Positions 18,676 to 27,065 of a DNA stretch of 64,000 nt are shown in pieces. The first letter of the stretch is position 1; each line of letters starts with the position of its first letter. The notes under the pieces were generated by a model. That model saw nothing but the letters and a program-made list of their open reading frames with translations, did no database searches and was not told where the DNA came from. Where the stretch lies: NCBI RefSeq assembly GCF_003254525.1, contig NZ_QFYS01000001.1:1-64000 (forward strand), read 5' to 3'. Both the position numbers and the translations under genes were made by a program. Origin of the DNA: Phenylobacterium kunshanense (lineage in GTDB: Bacteria > Pseudomonadota > Alphaproteobacteria > Caulobacterales > Caulobacteraceae).

Positions 18676-18764
18676 TCACAACGAAGAGGGCGGGCGTATA
18701 CGCTGCGATTCCGGCTTGCGCAAGTCCGGGGACGGCGTGTCGCACGCAGGCCCTGAGGCCATTG

Positions 18765-18792
18765 AAAAAAGAGCCCGGCGCGAACGCCGGGC
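18765..18792 (-). terminator. Strong intrinsic terminator
   Basis: GCCCGGCG and CGCCGGGC pair around a four-base TTCG loop (minus strand), followed by TC and six T. No protein gene precedes it on the minus strand within 200 bases, which is the main reason to propose a small RNA. Confidence 0.85.
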
Positions 18793-18833
18793 CATCAGAA
18801 GTTTGGTGATGGTGGGGTGTCTTCAAAGAAGAC
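18765..18833 (-). ncRNA. Candidate small RNA, about 69 bases, under a CtrA-type box
   Basis: Read on the minus strand, this segment starts with the hairpin GTCTTC-TTT-GAAGAC (18833-18819). It continues as a C-rich unpaired stretch (ACCCCACCATCACC) and ends with an eight-base GC stem (18773-18780 with 18785-18792) and a run of six T. A near-complete CtrA box lies 22 bases upstream. No plausible ORF with an ATG fits. The C-rich single strand could pair with G-rich ribosome sites, as in many alphaproteobacterial small RNAs. The 5' end is an estimate from box spacing. Confidence 0.55.
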
Positions 18834-18854
18834 GATTTGAACCTCTGCTGTGTT

Positions 18855-18871
18855 GGTAAAGGCAGGGTTAA
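18855..18871 (-). promoter_or_regulatory. CtrA-type box
   Basis: On the minus strand it reads TTAACC-CTGCC-TTTACC. The CtrA consensus is TTAACC-N5-TTAACC, so there is one mismatch and the spacing is exact. It points at the candidate small RNA; mpl, 123 bases away on the plus strand, is the other possible target. The remainder of the 18676-18993 gap shows nothing else I can name. Confidence 0.6.
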
Positions 18872-18993
18872 CGCGCGAACCGTGTTCTTGCGGCCGGCCC
18901 GGCGCGGGGGCGCCGGATTGTCGCGCGGGGCTGGACGCGGCGTGCGGATCGGCCGATCAGAAGGGCGAGGCAGGCACCACGGACTGAAGGCGA

Positions 18994-20406
18994 ATGCGCA
19001 TCCATTTCACCGGCATCGCGGGCGCGGGCATGGCCGCGGCGGCGCTGATGATGCGCGAAGCGGGCCACCAGATCAGCGGCTCGGACGAGGACGTCTTCCC
19101 GCCCATGTCCACCTATGTGGAAGGGCTGGGGTTCCCCTTCTTCCGGCGGTTCGACGCCGCCAACTTGCCGGAGGGCCTGGACCTGCTGGTGCTCGGCGCC
19201 TCGGCCAAGCTCGGGGGCGAGGCCAACGCCGAGGTCGTCGCGGCCCGGGCGCGCGGCGTCCGCGTCACGACCTTTCCGGAACTGGTGGGCGAGGCGACCC
19301 AGGGGCGCCGCAACACCGTGGTCGCCGGATCCTTCGGCAAGTCGACCTGCACCGCGCTGATGTCCCACGTCCTGCGTGCCAGCGGCGTCGACGCCGGCTG
19401 GATGATCGGGGCGATCTCGCCGTCTCTTCCGGACACCGGCCACTGGGGGGCCGCGCCGCAGGTGGTGCTCGAGGGTGACGAGTACATCGTCGGCCCCACC
19501 GATCGCCGCTCGAAGTTCGTCCTCTACCACCCGCGCGACTTGCTGCTGACCTCGTTGATCCACGACCACGTGAACGTCTTCCCGACCTTCGACGACTATG
19601 TGAAGCCGTTCGCCGAGCTGCTGCGGCTGCTGCCGGGCGACGGTCTGCTGGTCGCCCGCGAGCATCCCGCCACCCGCGCCATCGCCGGCGAGGCCGCCTC
19701 CCGGATCGTCTGGTACGACACCGCCCCCTGCGACGGCTGGTATCCGGAAGGGATCGTCTACGGCGAGACCACGCGCTTCACCCTGGTCGGGCCCGGTGGC
19801 CGCCGCGTGGCCCTCGCCACGACGCTGCTCGGCGAGCACAACGTCGAGAACATCGTCGGCGTCTCGGCCTACCTGCTGGAGAGGGGGCTGGTCTCCGAGG
19901 CCGACCTGGTCCGCGGGGTCGAGAGCTTCGCGGGAATCCGCCGGCGTCTCGACCGGCTGACGCGGCGCTCGGCCGTCCCGGTCATCGAGGGCTTCGGCTC
20001 ATCATACGAGAAGGCCCGCTCGGCCATCGAGGCCATGCTGCTGCACTACCCCGAGCGGCGCCTGACGGTGGTGTTCGAGCCGCACACCTTCTCGTGGCGC
20101 AACCGCGACGCGCTGCCCTGGTACGACACGGTGTTCGAGGGCGCCGCCCGCGTGCTCGTGATCCCGCCGCCACACCATGGCGAGGCCAGTCACAACCAGT
20201 CGAGCTTCGCCGAGATCCTGGCGCGCGTGGCCGCCACCGGCATGGCCGTCGAGGGCGTGGAGACGGCCGACGCCGCCCTTGCCGCGCTTGGCCGCCTCGC
20301 CGGCGACGAGGTCGTGCTGCTGCTGTCGTCGGGCCCGCTGCTGGGCCTGCCGGACAGCCTGCCCCCGGTGTTCGACGAGCTCTACGGACAGGCCGCGGCG
20401 GCCTGA
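18994..20406 (+). CDS. mpl: Mpl, UDP-N-acetylmuramate:murein tripeptide ligase
   Basis: This 470-residue cytoplasmic Mur-ligase-family enzyme reattaches recycled L-Ala-gamma-D-Glu-meso-DAP to UDP-MurNAc, saving peptidoglycan peptides. It opens with MRIHFTGIAGAGMA, followed by SGSDEDVFPPMSTYVE, as Mpl does. The P-loop at 112-118 reads GSFGKST, where the family normally has GTHGKTT; the essential GK is kept. The domain-3 segment GFGSSYEKARSAIEAM differs from the common DDFAHHPT form. Start ATG 18994. It is convergent with the acyl-CoA dehydrogenase. Confidence 0.85.
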   Translation: MRIHFTGIAGAGMAAAALMMREAGHQISGSDEDVFPPMSTYVEGLGFPFFRRFDAANLPEGLDLLVLGASAKLGGEANAEVVAARARGVRVTTFPELVGEATQGRRNTVVAGSFGKSTCTALMSHVLRASGVDAGWMIGAISPSLPDTGHWGAAPQVVLEGDEYIVGPTDRRSKFVLYHPRDLLLTSLIHDHVNVFPTFDDYVKPFAELLRLLPGDGLLVAREHPATRAIAGEAASRIVWYDTAPCDGWYPEGIVYGETTRFTLVGPGGRRVALATTLLGEHNVENIVGVSAYLLERGLVSEADLVRGVESFAGIRRRLDRLTRRSAVPVIEGFGSSYEKARSAIEAMLLHYPERRLTVVFEPHTFSWRNRDALPWYDTVFEGAARVLVIPPPHHGEASHNQSSFAEILARVAATGMAVEGVETADAALAALGRLAGDEVVLLLSSGPLLGLPDSLPPVFDELYGQAAAA

Positions 20407-20427
20407 TCGACCGCCGCGGCGCCGTTC

Positions 20428-21798
20428 TTACGGGCGCGAGGCGTTGTGGTGCGCCGGGATGGGCTGGACGTAGTCGCCCTTGGCGGCCTTCTCCGCCTCG
20501 TTCAATTCCTTGAAGAACGGGTCGGCGCGCTTCGGCCCGAGGTAGCCGAACAGATAGGCGGCCACCTTGCGCATCTGGATCTCCTCCGAGCCTTCGGTGA
20601 TGCGGTAGCGGCGGTGGTGGCGATAGATGTGCTCGAACGGCTTGTGGCGCGAATAGCCGATGCCGCCGTGCACCTGCATGGCCCGGTCGGCCGCCTCGCA
20701 GACCAGCCGGTTGCCCCAGTAGTTGCACATGGAGACCTTGTCCGAGATCGTCTTCTCGATCTCCTTATGCTCCATGTGGTCCATCTGCCAGGCGGTCTTG
20801 CGGATCAGCAGGCGCAGCATCTCGCACTGGGTCTGCAACTCGACCAGCGGCCACTGGATGGCCTGGTTCTCGGCCAGCGCCTTGCCGAATGGCTTGCGCT
20901 CGCGGGCGTAGCGGACGCTCTCGTTGATGCAGAACTGCGCCGCGCCCAGGCTCGAGGCGGCCTGACGGATGCGGTTCTGGTGCACGAAGCTCTGGCCGAT
21001 GCCCAGGCCATGGTCGATCTGGCCCCAGTAGCTGTCCTCCGGGATCCAGACATTGGTGAAGCTGACCCGCGGGTGGTCGGTCGGCATGTTGAACGTCCAG
21101 AGGTACTCCTCGACCTTCACGCCCGGCGCGTCGGCCGGGACGATGAAGCAGGTGATCCCCTTGGCGTCGCCGTCGTTTCCGGAGGTGCGGGTGAAGCACA
21201 TCACGTGGGTCGCCACGTGCATGCCCGTCGTCCACATCTTTTCGCCGTTGATCAGCCAGCCCGGCTTGCCGTCCTTGTCCTGGCGGATCGCGCGGGTCTC
21301 CATCCAGGTGGCGTCCGAGCCGTGGTTCGGCTCGGTCAGGCCGAAGCCCGTCCGCATCTTCCCGTTCAGCAGGGCGTCGGCGTACCGGTCGTACTGCTCG
21401 TTCGTCGCGAACTCCTTGAACATCAGGATGAAGGGGTTGTTGCCGACGATCGAGTGCTCGGTCTGCAGGTCGTTGAACAGGCCCAGGCCCTTGGCCGCCA
21501 GGTGCTCGCGGATGATGGCCATGGCGAGCTGGCTGCCGCCCTTGCCCCCCATCTCCTTGGGCCAGGCGTAGCGCAGGTGGCCGGCGTCGTCGGCCAGCTT
21601 GCGGGCCTTGGCGAGCAGCTCCTCCCACTCGTGGCGCGGCAGGCCGCCGTTGTCCCAGTCGGTCCGCGCGTGCTCGCGGCGATGGTCGAAGAACCGGTCG
21701 TTATCGTCCGCCCGCTGCAGCGGCATGATCACGTCGTCGATGAAGCGATCGAGTTCGTCCAGGTAGTCCTGGATGTCCTGAGGAATGTCGAAGTCCAT
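20428..21798 (-). CDS. Acyl-CoA dehydrogenase, ACAD10/11-like
   Basis: This 456-residue flavoenzyme has the ACAD order: an N-terminal helical domain, then the FAD-binding segment TGFGLTEPNHGSDAT and MWTTGM. The C-terminal domain has the flavin loop QVHGGIGYSRHKPFEHIYR and YRITEGSEEIQMRKVA. It oxidises an acyl-CoA and passes electrons to ETF. The acyl-chain preference is unknown. ATG 21798 has GGGAG upstream; an in-frame ATG at 21819 lacks one. It is divergent from a phosphotransferase/DUF6285 pair, the usual partners of ACAD10/11-type enzymes. Confidence 0.93.
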   Translation of the reverse strand: MDFDIPQDIQDYLDELDRFIDDVIMPLQRADDNDRFFDHRREHARTDWDNGGLPRHEWEELLAKARKLADDAGHLRYAWPKEMGGKGGSQLAMAIIREHLAAKGLGLFNDLQTEHSIVGNNPFILMFKEFATNEQYDRYADALLNGKMRTGFGLTEPNHGSDATWMETRAIRQDKDGKPGWLINGEKMWTTGMHVATHVMCFTRTSGNDGDAKGITCFIVPADAPGVKVEEYLWTFNMPTDHPRVSFTNVWIPEDSYWGQIDHGLGIGQSFVHQNRIRQAASSLGAAQFCINESVRYARERKPFGKALAENQAIQWPLVELQTQCEMLRLLIRKTAWQMDHMEHKEIEKTISDKVSMCNYWGNRLVCEAADRAMQVHGGIGYSRHKPFEHIYRHHRRYRITEGSEEIQMRKVAAYLFGYLGPKRADPFFKELNEAEKAAKGDYVQPIPAHHNASRP

Positions 21799-21925
21799 GG
21801 CCGTTCTCCCAAGCGTCATCGCACGTGCTCTTGGGCGGACTTGACGTAGGGGACCGGTTTACAACGGCCCTTGAAGCCCGCCAGATCGGACCCAGTCTAG
21901 ACCAGCCGCGAGGTTCCGCCGGGTC

Positions 21926-22921
21926 ATGGAAGTTGATGTTCGCCAAGGACTTTCGCAGCTCGCCGTGAGGCTGGGGGGCGAGGGCGCGGCGGTGGCCGAC
22001 GCGCAGCGCCTCTCGGGCGGCGCCAGCATGGAGACCTGGGCGTTCGCGCTTACCGGTCCAGGCGGCCGTGAGGACCTGATCCTGCGCCGACGCAGCGCGC
22101 CGTTCGACGAGGAGACCGCCCGCTCGGTCAGCCTCCGCACCGAGGCGGCGCTCATTCAGGCCACGGCCGCCAACGGGGCCAAGGTCCCGATCGTCCGCCA
22201 CGTCTGCGACGACGCCGACGGGCTGGGCGAGGCCTATGTGATGCGCCGGGTCGCCGGCGAGACCCTGGGCAAGAAGATCGTCTCCGATCCGCGCTTCGAC
22301 GCCATCCGGCCGGCCCTGGCCCGCCAGTGCGGCGAGGCCCTGGTCCCGATCCACCGGACCGCGCTGCCGGCGGGCGTCAGTCTCAAGACCGCCGACGCGG
22401 CCGCCGATCTCGACCGCTACGAGGAGGTCTACCGCGCCACCGGCGCCCAGCGTCCGGTGCTGGAGCTGGCGTTCCAGTACCTGCGCAAGCGGATCCCGGA
22501 GCCGGTCGAGCCGGTCCTTCTGCACGGCGATTTCCGCAACGGGAACATCATGTTCGACCCGGAGACGGGCGTCGCCGCCGTGCTCGACTGGGAGCTCGCG
22601 CACCTGGGCGACCCGGCCGAGGACATGGGGTGGATTTGCACCAATTCCTGGCGCTTCGGCCGTCCGGACCGGCCCGTCGGCGGCTTCGGCGACTACGCGG
22701 ACCTGCTGGCCGGCTATGCCGCGGCGGGCGGCAAGCCGATCGAACTCTCCCGCGTGCGCTTCTGGCAGATGCTGGGCTCGCTGCGCTGGGGCGTCATGTG
22801 CCTCACCATGTACCTCTCCTGGGCCAGCGGCGTGGAGAAGTCGGTGGAGCGGCCGATGATCGGCCGGCGGGTCTCGGAGACCGAGGCCGACCTGGTGGTG
22901 CTTCTGGAGCAGGGCCTGTGA
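21926..22921 (+). CDS. Phosphotransferase-family protein (APH fold, ACAD10/11-type)
   Basis: This 331-residue kinase-like protein has an APH fold. The catalytic loop is HGDFRNGNIMFD and the metal site is VLDWELAHLGDPAEDMGW; the N-terminal loop LSGGASMETWAF is present. In vertebrates such a domain is fused to ACAD10 and ACAD11, which handle 4-hydroxy acids by phosphorylation. Its divergent ACAD neighbour supports the same role here. The stop overlaps the start of the next gene by four bases (GTGA). Confidence 0.9.
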   Translation: MEVDVRQGLSQLAVRLGGEGAAVADAQRLSGGASMETWAFALTGPGGREDLILRRRSAPFDEETARSVSLRTEAALIQATAANGAKVPIVRHVCDDADGLGEAYVMRRVAGETLGKKIVSDPRFDAIRPALARQCGEALVPIHRTALPAGVSLKTADAAADLDRYEEVYRATGAQRPVLELAFQYLRKRIPEPVEPVLLHGDFRNGNIMFDPETGVAAVLDWELAHLGDPAEDMGWICTNSWRFGRPDRPVGGFGDYADLLAGYAAAGGKPIELSRVRFWQMLGSLRWGVMCLTMYLSWASGVEKSVERPMIGRRVSETEADLVVLLEQGL

Positions 22922-23271
22922 TCACCCATCCCAAGACCGAGGAGCTGGCCGAGTCCGTGGCGCTGTGGATCGAGCAGATCCGCCCCTCGCTCGACCCGCG
23001 CAACGCCTTCCTGGCCCGCGTCGCCGCCAACGCCATGGCGACCATCCGGCGCGAGCTCACCGACGGTCCGGCGGCGGAGGCGAGGGCGACCACGGCCATG
23101 GCCGGCGTCCTCGGCCACGACGGCGACTTCGCGGCGCTGAACGCCGAGCTTTGCGACCGCATCCGCGCCGGCGAGCTGACGGTCGAGACGCCGGGCCTGC
23201 TGGCAGCGCTACGCGTCATGGCCATGGACCAGCTCGCCATCGACCAGCCGAGCTACAAGCACGAGGTCTGA
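22918..23271 (+). CDS. DUF6285 protein
   Basis: This 117-residue protein has the pattern of DUF6285 (HPKTEELAESVALWIEQIRP, then FLARVAANAMATIRREL). It begins at GTG 22918, overlapping the phosphotransferase stop as GTGA, so it is translationally coupled. The family usually travels with the APH-fold and ACAD genes, as here; its biochemical job is unknown. Confidence 0.85.
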   Translation: MITHPKTEELAESVALWIEQIRPSLDPRNAFLARVAANAMATIRRELTDGPAAEARATTAMAGVLGHDGDFAALNAELCDRIRAGELTVETPGLLAALRVMAMDQLAIDQPSYKHEV

Positions 23272-23274
23272 GCC

Positions 23275-23619
23275 TCAGGCCGCGGCGCGGTCCTCGAAGC
23301 TCTCCAGCACCCGGATGATCTCGCTCTCGCGCTCGTTCCAGAGGATGGCGACGCGGGCGGCGCGCTGGCCTTCCGCCCCGAGGGCGGCGGCGACCTCGGG
23401 CTCGCGCAGGCGGCGGTCCGAAAGGCGCAGCAGGGTGCGCTCGCCGCCCTGATCGACGCTCACGTCGTGATAGCGCAGGATCGCGTCCACCACGGCCGCG
23501 GGCGGCAGGGCCGGGCGGCTGGGCTGGACCTTGGCCGGCGGCGCCTTCGCGGGGCGCGGCGCGAAGCGGGCGGGGCTGAAGCGGTCGGGACGACGACGGG
23601 GCTGGAAACGGGAGGCCAT
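23275..23619 (-). CDS. Hypothetical protein with basic Pro/Ala-rich N-terminus
   Basis: This 114-residue protein has a basic, Pro/Ala/Arg-rich N-terminal third. A more ordered C-terminal part follows (VVDAILRYHDVSVDQGG, LLRLSDRRLREPEVAAAL, RVAILWNERESEIIRVLE). ATG 23619 has AAGGAG ten bases upstream. It is divergent from the WYL regulator across 79 bases and its stop is three bases from the DUF6285 stop. I do not recognise the family; the ordered half could be a small regulatory or nucleic-acid-associated domain (inference). Confidence 0.65.
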   Translation of the reverse strand: MASRFQPRRRPDRFSPARFAPRPAKAPPAKVQPSRPALPPAAVVDAILRYHDVSVDQGGERTLLRLSDRRLREPEVAAALGAEGQRAARVAILWNERESEIIRVLESFEDRAAA

Positions 23620-23698
23620 CGGTGTCGAGCTCCTTGCGGGTTGCCGATGGTTCTGGTTTTGTCTGGCTTGTACGACAGAAACGGACGTAGATTTTCCG

Positions 23699-24685
23699 AT
23701 GCGGCACGAAAAAGGGGCCCGGCTGCTGGAGCTGGCGCGGATGCTCGCCTCCACCGCCGAGGGGCTGACCCTCGACGAGATGGCCGAGCGGCTGGGCGTC
23801 AGTCGGCGCACGGCCGAGCGGATGCGCGATGCGGTCTGGGAAGTGTTTCCCCAGCTGGAGGCGGTGGAGGAGGGCGTCAGCCGCCGGTTCCGCATTCCAG
23901 CGGGACTGGACGGCCTCTTCCAGGCCCCGACCGCGGAGGAGCTGGCGGCGCTCGCGGCGTCGGCCGAGCTCATGGATCGCCAGGGCGCCGCCGCCCGGGC
24001 GGCGGCGCTCCGCTCTCTCGAACAGAAGGTGCTGTCCGCCACCCGCGCCTCGGCCCGCCGCCGCCTCGCGCCGGACCTTGAGGCCCTGCTGCAGGCCGAG
24101 ACCATCGCCGTCACCGCCGGCCCGCGTCCCTTCGAGGAGGAGACCATCCTGGCCGCTGTGCGCGAGGGCCTGAAGTCCCTCTCGACGCTGCGCTTCCGCT
24201 ACGAGGGCGGCTCGAACCCCGGCCGCGTGCGGGAGGTGACCCCGTACGGCATCCTGTTCGGGCGCTCGAACTATCTGGTGGCCGAGGAGGTGGGGGCAGG
24301 AACGGGCCCGCGGAACTGGCGTCTCGACCGCATCTTCGACGTCGAGGTCACCGGCTCACCCGGCGCGCCGCCGGCCGACTTCTCGCTCCAGGCCTATGCG
24401 GACGAGAGCTTCGGCATCTACCAGGACGACACCCATGACGTGGTCCTGCGCATCCTGCCCCACGGCCGGGAGGACGCGGTGCGCTGGCGTTTCCATGCGC
24501 GGCAGAAGGTCGAGGACCAGCCCGACGGCTCCACCATTGTCCGCTTCCGCGCCAGCGGCATGCGCGAGCTGGCCTGGCACCTCTTCACCTGGGGCGACAA
24601 GGTCGAGATCGTCGAGCCCCAGGCGCTGAAGGACATGATGCGGGCCGAGCTGGAGGTCGCGCTCAAAACCCACGTCCGGAATTGA
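23699..24685 (+). CDS. Helix-turn-helix regulator with WYL domain
   Basis: This 328-residue regulator has an N-terminal HTH (GLTLDEMAERLGVSRRTAER) and a WYL ligand-sensing domain from about residue 150 (LSTLRFRYEGG, TPYGILFGRSNYLVAEE) with a C-terminal extension. WYL domains bind nucleotides or nucleic acids and often sense DNA damage or phage. Start ATG 23699; the frame is open further upstream but family proteins begin near here. The 9-mer GACGTAGAT lies both before this gene and before the next small gene. Confidence 0.88.
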   Translation: MRHEKGARLLELARMLASTAEGLTLDEMAERLGVSRRTAERMRDAVWEVFPQLEAVEEGVSRRFRIPAGLDGLFQAPTAEELAALAASAELMDRQGAAARAAALRSLEQKVLSATRASARRRLAPDLEALLQAETIAVTAGPRPFEEETILAAVREGLKSLSTLRFRYEGGSNPGRVREVTPYGILFGRSNYLVAEEVGAGTGPRNWRLDRIFDVEVTGSPGAPPADFSLQAYADESFGIYQDDTHDVVLRILPHGREDAVRWRFHARQKVEDQPDGSTIVRFRASGMRELAWHLFTWGDKVEIVEPQALKDMMRAELEVALKTHVRN

Positions 24686-24729
24686 CGTAGATGGACTCCA
24701 GGGTCGCTCCACCAGACCGGAGACGACCC

Positions 24730-24870
24730 ATGGACACCCTCGACTACGCCGCCTTCTTCGAAGCCCACGTCCGGCCGCGCCAGCGCCGTCGGCGCCTCGC
24801 CCTCGGGGTGATGGCCGCGGTGGTGTGGATCCTGCCGGTGCTCTACGTCGGCGTCTTCGCCCAGGGCTGA
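24730..24870 (+). CDS. Small single-span membrane protein, 46 residues
   Basis: A short frame starts at ATG 24730 with GGAG eight bases upstream. It has an acidic/aromatic start (MDTLDYAAFFEAHV), a basic patch (RPRQRRRRLA) and one hydrophobic helix (LGVMAAVVWILPVLYVGVFA). This is a plausible positive-inside inner-membrane peptide. It lies 44 bases after the WYL gene and may be controlled with it. No family is recognised. Confidence 0.55.
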   Translation: MDTLDYAAFFEAHVRPRQRRRRLALGVMAAVVWILPVLYVGVFAQG

Positions 24871-24971
24871 CGTCCGGGTTGGCGCTCGGCGAACCCCGCT
24901 CGCCGCAAACCGCTTGAGCTTGCGCGGCGCATCGGCCCCTATCACCGGACGATGATTTGGGAATTTGCCAC

Positions 24972-27065
24972 ATGCCGATGCGTGTTCTTGGGGCGGCCCT
25001 CGCCGCGGTGTTTCTGATGGGGGCGGCCGCGCCGGAGGACGATCCCTACACCTGGATGGAGGAGATCGAGGGCGCCCGGGCGCTCGAGTGGGCGAAGGCG
25101 GAGAACGCCCGCTCGCTGCCCCAGCTCCAGAACGACCCCCGCTATGCCGGCCTCTATGCCGAGGCCCTGAAGATCGCCACCGCCAAGGACCGCATCCCCG
25201 GCGTCTGGTTCGCCGGCGACGGGTCCCTGCGTGACTATTGGCAGGACGCCGACCACGTCCGGGGCATCTGGCGCGCCGCCAGCCTCGACAGCTATCGGGG
25301 CGGCAATCCCGAGTGGCGCACGATCCTCGACATCGACGCCCTGGCGAAGGCCGAGAAGGCCAACTGGGTCTGGAAGGGCGCCGACTGCCTGGCCCCCGAC
25401 GACCGCCTCTGCCTGGTGAATCTCTCCGACGGCGGCAAGGACGCCGTGGAGATCCGCGAGTTCGACGCCGCCGCCGGCAAGTTCGTCGAGGGCGGGTTCC
25501 GCCTGCCCGAGGGCAAGCACCGCGTGGACTGGATCGACCAGGACACGCTGCTGGTCGTCACCGAGTGGAACAAGGGCGAGGTCACCACCTCGGGCTACCC
25601 CTATATCGCCAAGCTGCTGAAGCGCGGCCAGCCGCTCTCGGCGGCCAAGCAGGTCTTCACGGGCCAGAAGGCCGACGGCGGCTACGGCGTGCAGTCGATC
25701 GTTCTGCGCGACCCCGACGGCAAGGTGCAGGCCGTGGTGATCCAGCGCCCCTTGGACACCTTCAACGCCGAATACTACCTGCTGGTCGGCGACCGACCGC
25801 TGAGGCTGGACCTGCCGAAGAAGTCCTCCATCCAGGGCTACCTCGATGGCCGCGTGATCATCAGCCTGGAGGAGGACTGGTCCGCCAAGGGGATGAAGGA
25901 GGGCGACCTCGTCGACTTCGACCTGGCCGCCTTCAGGAATAAGCCCGCCGCCCTCACGCCGTCCCTGGTCCTGCGGCCGACCCTCAGCCAGAGCGTCGAG
26001 CAGGTGGCCACCACCCGCGGGCGCCTCGTCGTCGCCCTGTTCGACAATGTGAAGGGCCAGGTGCTCAGCTTCCGGCGCGCGAACGACGCCTGGGCGTCCA
26101 CGAAGCTGGATCTTCCGGCCGACTCCACCATCGGCATCGCCTCGGCGTCCGAGCACGACGACCGTCTGATCCTCAACGTCACCAGCTACCTGACGCCCTC
26201 CAGCCAGTGGCTGGCGGACGCCTCGGCCGGCAAGCCGGAACAGCTGCGCACCCTGCCGCCGCGCTTCGACGCCTCCGACATGAAGGTCGAGCAGCACTGG
26301 GCCACGTCGAAGGACGGCACGAAGGTCCCGTACTTCGTGGTGTCGAAGAAGGACGTGAACCTCGACGGCTCGAACCCGACGCTGCTCTACGCCTACGGCG
26401 GCTTCCTGGTCAGCCAGACGCCGGCCTATGCGGCGACCGCCGGCAAGCTGTGGCTGGAGAAGGGCGGCGTCTACGTCGTCGCCAATATCCGCGGCGGCGG
26501 CGAGTTCGGCCCCCGCTGGCACAACGCCGGCCTGAAGCTGAACCGCATGCGGGTCTACGACGACTTCTTCGCGGTCTCCGAAGACCTGATCGCGCGCAAG
26601 ATCACCAACCCGAAGAAGCTCGGCATCATGGGCGGCTCGAACGGCGGCCTGCTCATGGGCGTGGCCCTGACCAAGCGGCCCGAACTCTACAACGCCGTGG
26701 TCATCCAGGTGCCGCTGTTCGACATGATCGGCTACGACCACATCGGCGCCGGCTCGTCCTGGATCGGCGAATACGGCGACCCCAAGGTGCCGGAAGAGCG
26801 GGCGATGCTGATGAGCTATTCGCCGTACCAGAACCTGAAGCCCGGCCAGCCCTATCCGCGGGTGTTCATCGAGACGTCCACCAAGGACGACCGCGTCCAC
26901 CCGGCCCACGCTCGCAAGGCCGCCGCGCGGCTCAAGGAGTACGGCTACGACTACCTCTACTACGAGAACATCGATGGCGGTCACGCCGCCGCCGCCAACC
27001 TCAACGAGCGGGCCATGCGCCAGGCGCTGGAATACACCTACCTGATGCAGCGGCTGATGGACTGA
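24972..27065 (+). CDS. Prolyl oligopeptidase family serine peptidase (S9A)
   Basis: This 697-residue secreted or periplasmic peptidase has a short signal peptide (MRVLGAALAAVFLMGAAA), the N-terminal segment DPYTWMEEIEG, a propeller-like middle, and a C-terminal alpha/beta hydrolase. The nucleophile S556 is in GGSNGGLL, the acid is in STKDDRVHP, and H671 is in DGGHAA. ANIRGGGEFGPRWH is typical of S9A. It would cut short peptides after proline. Starts at 24957 (TTG), 24972 and 24978 are possible; 24972 was chosen. Its stop overlaps the Nudix start as TGATG. Confidence 0.92.
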   Translation: MPMRVLGAALAAVFLMGAAAPEDDPYTWMEEIEGARALEWAKAENARSLPQLQNDPRYAGLYAEALKIATAKDRIPGVWFAGDGSLRDYWQDADHVRGIWRAASLDSYRGGNPEWRTILDIDALAKAEKANWVWKGADCLAPDDRLCLVNLSDGGKDAVEIREFDAAAGKFVEGGFRLPEGKHRVDWIDQDTLLVVTEWNKGEVTTSGYPYIAKLLKRGQPLSAAKQVFTGQKADGGYGVQSIVLRDPDGKVQAVVIQRPLDTFNAEYYLLVGDRPLRLDLPKKSSIQGYLDGRVIISLEEDWSAKGMKEGDLVDFDLAAFRNKPAALTPSLVLRPTLSQSVEQVATTRGRLVVALFDNVKGQVLSFRRANDAWASTKLDLPADSTIGIASASEHDDRLILNVTSYLTPSSQWLADASAGKPEQLRTLPPRFDASDMKVEQHWATSKDGTKVPYFVVSKKDVNLDGSNPTLLYAYGGFLVSQTPAYAATAGKLWLEKGGVYVVANIRGGGEFGPRWHNAGLKLNRMRVYDDFFAVSEDLIARKITNPKKLGIMGGSNGGLLMGVALTKRPELYNAVVIQVPLFDMIGYDHIGAGSSWIGEYGDPKVPEERAMLMSYSPYQNLKPGQPYPRVFIETSTKDDRVHPAHARKAAARLKEYGYDYLYYENIDGGHAAAANLNERAMRQALEYTYLMQRLMD

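Noticed and set aside
18638..18826. A 62-codon minus frame starting with TTG next to tRNA-Asn
   Set aside because: It reads through an intrinsic terminator and into the tRNA, and has no ribosome site; a small RNA explains the segment better.
24942..26984. A 680-codon open frame opposite the prolyl oligopeptidase
   Set aside because: It is the antisense shadow of a GC-rich gene with all peptidase motifs; its composition (Gly/Arg/Val/Leu repeats) matches no fold.
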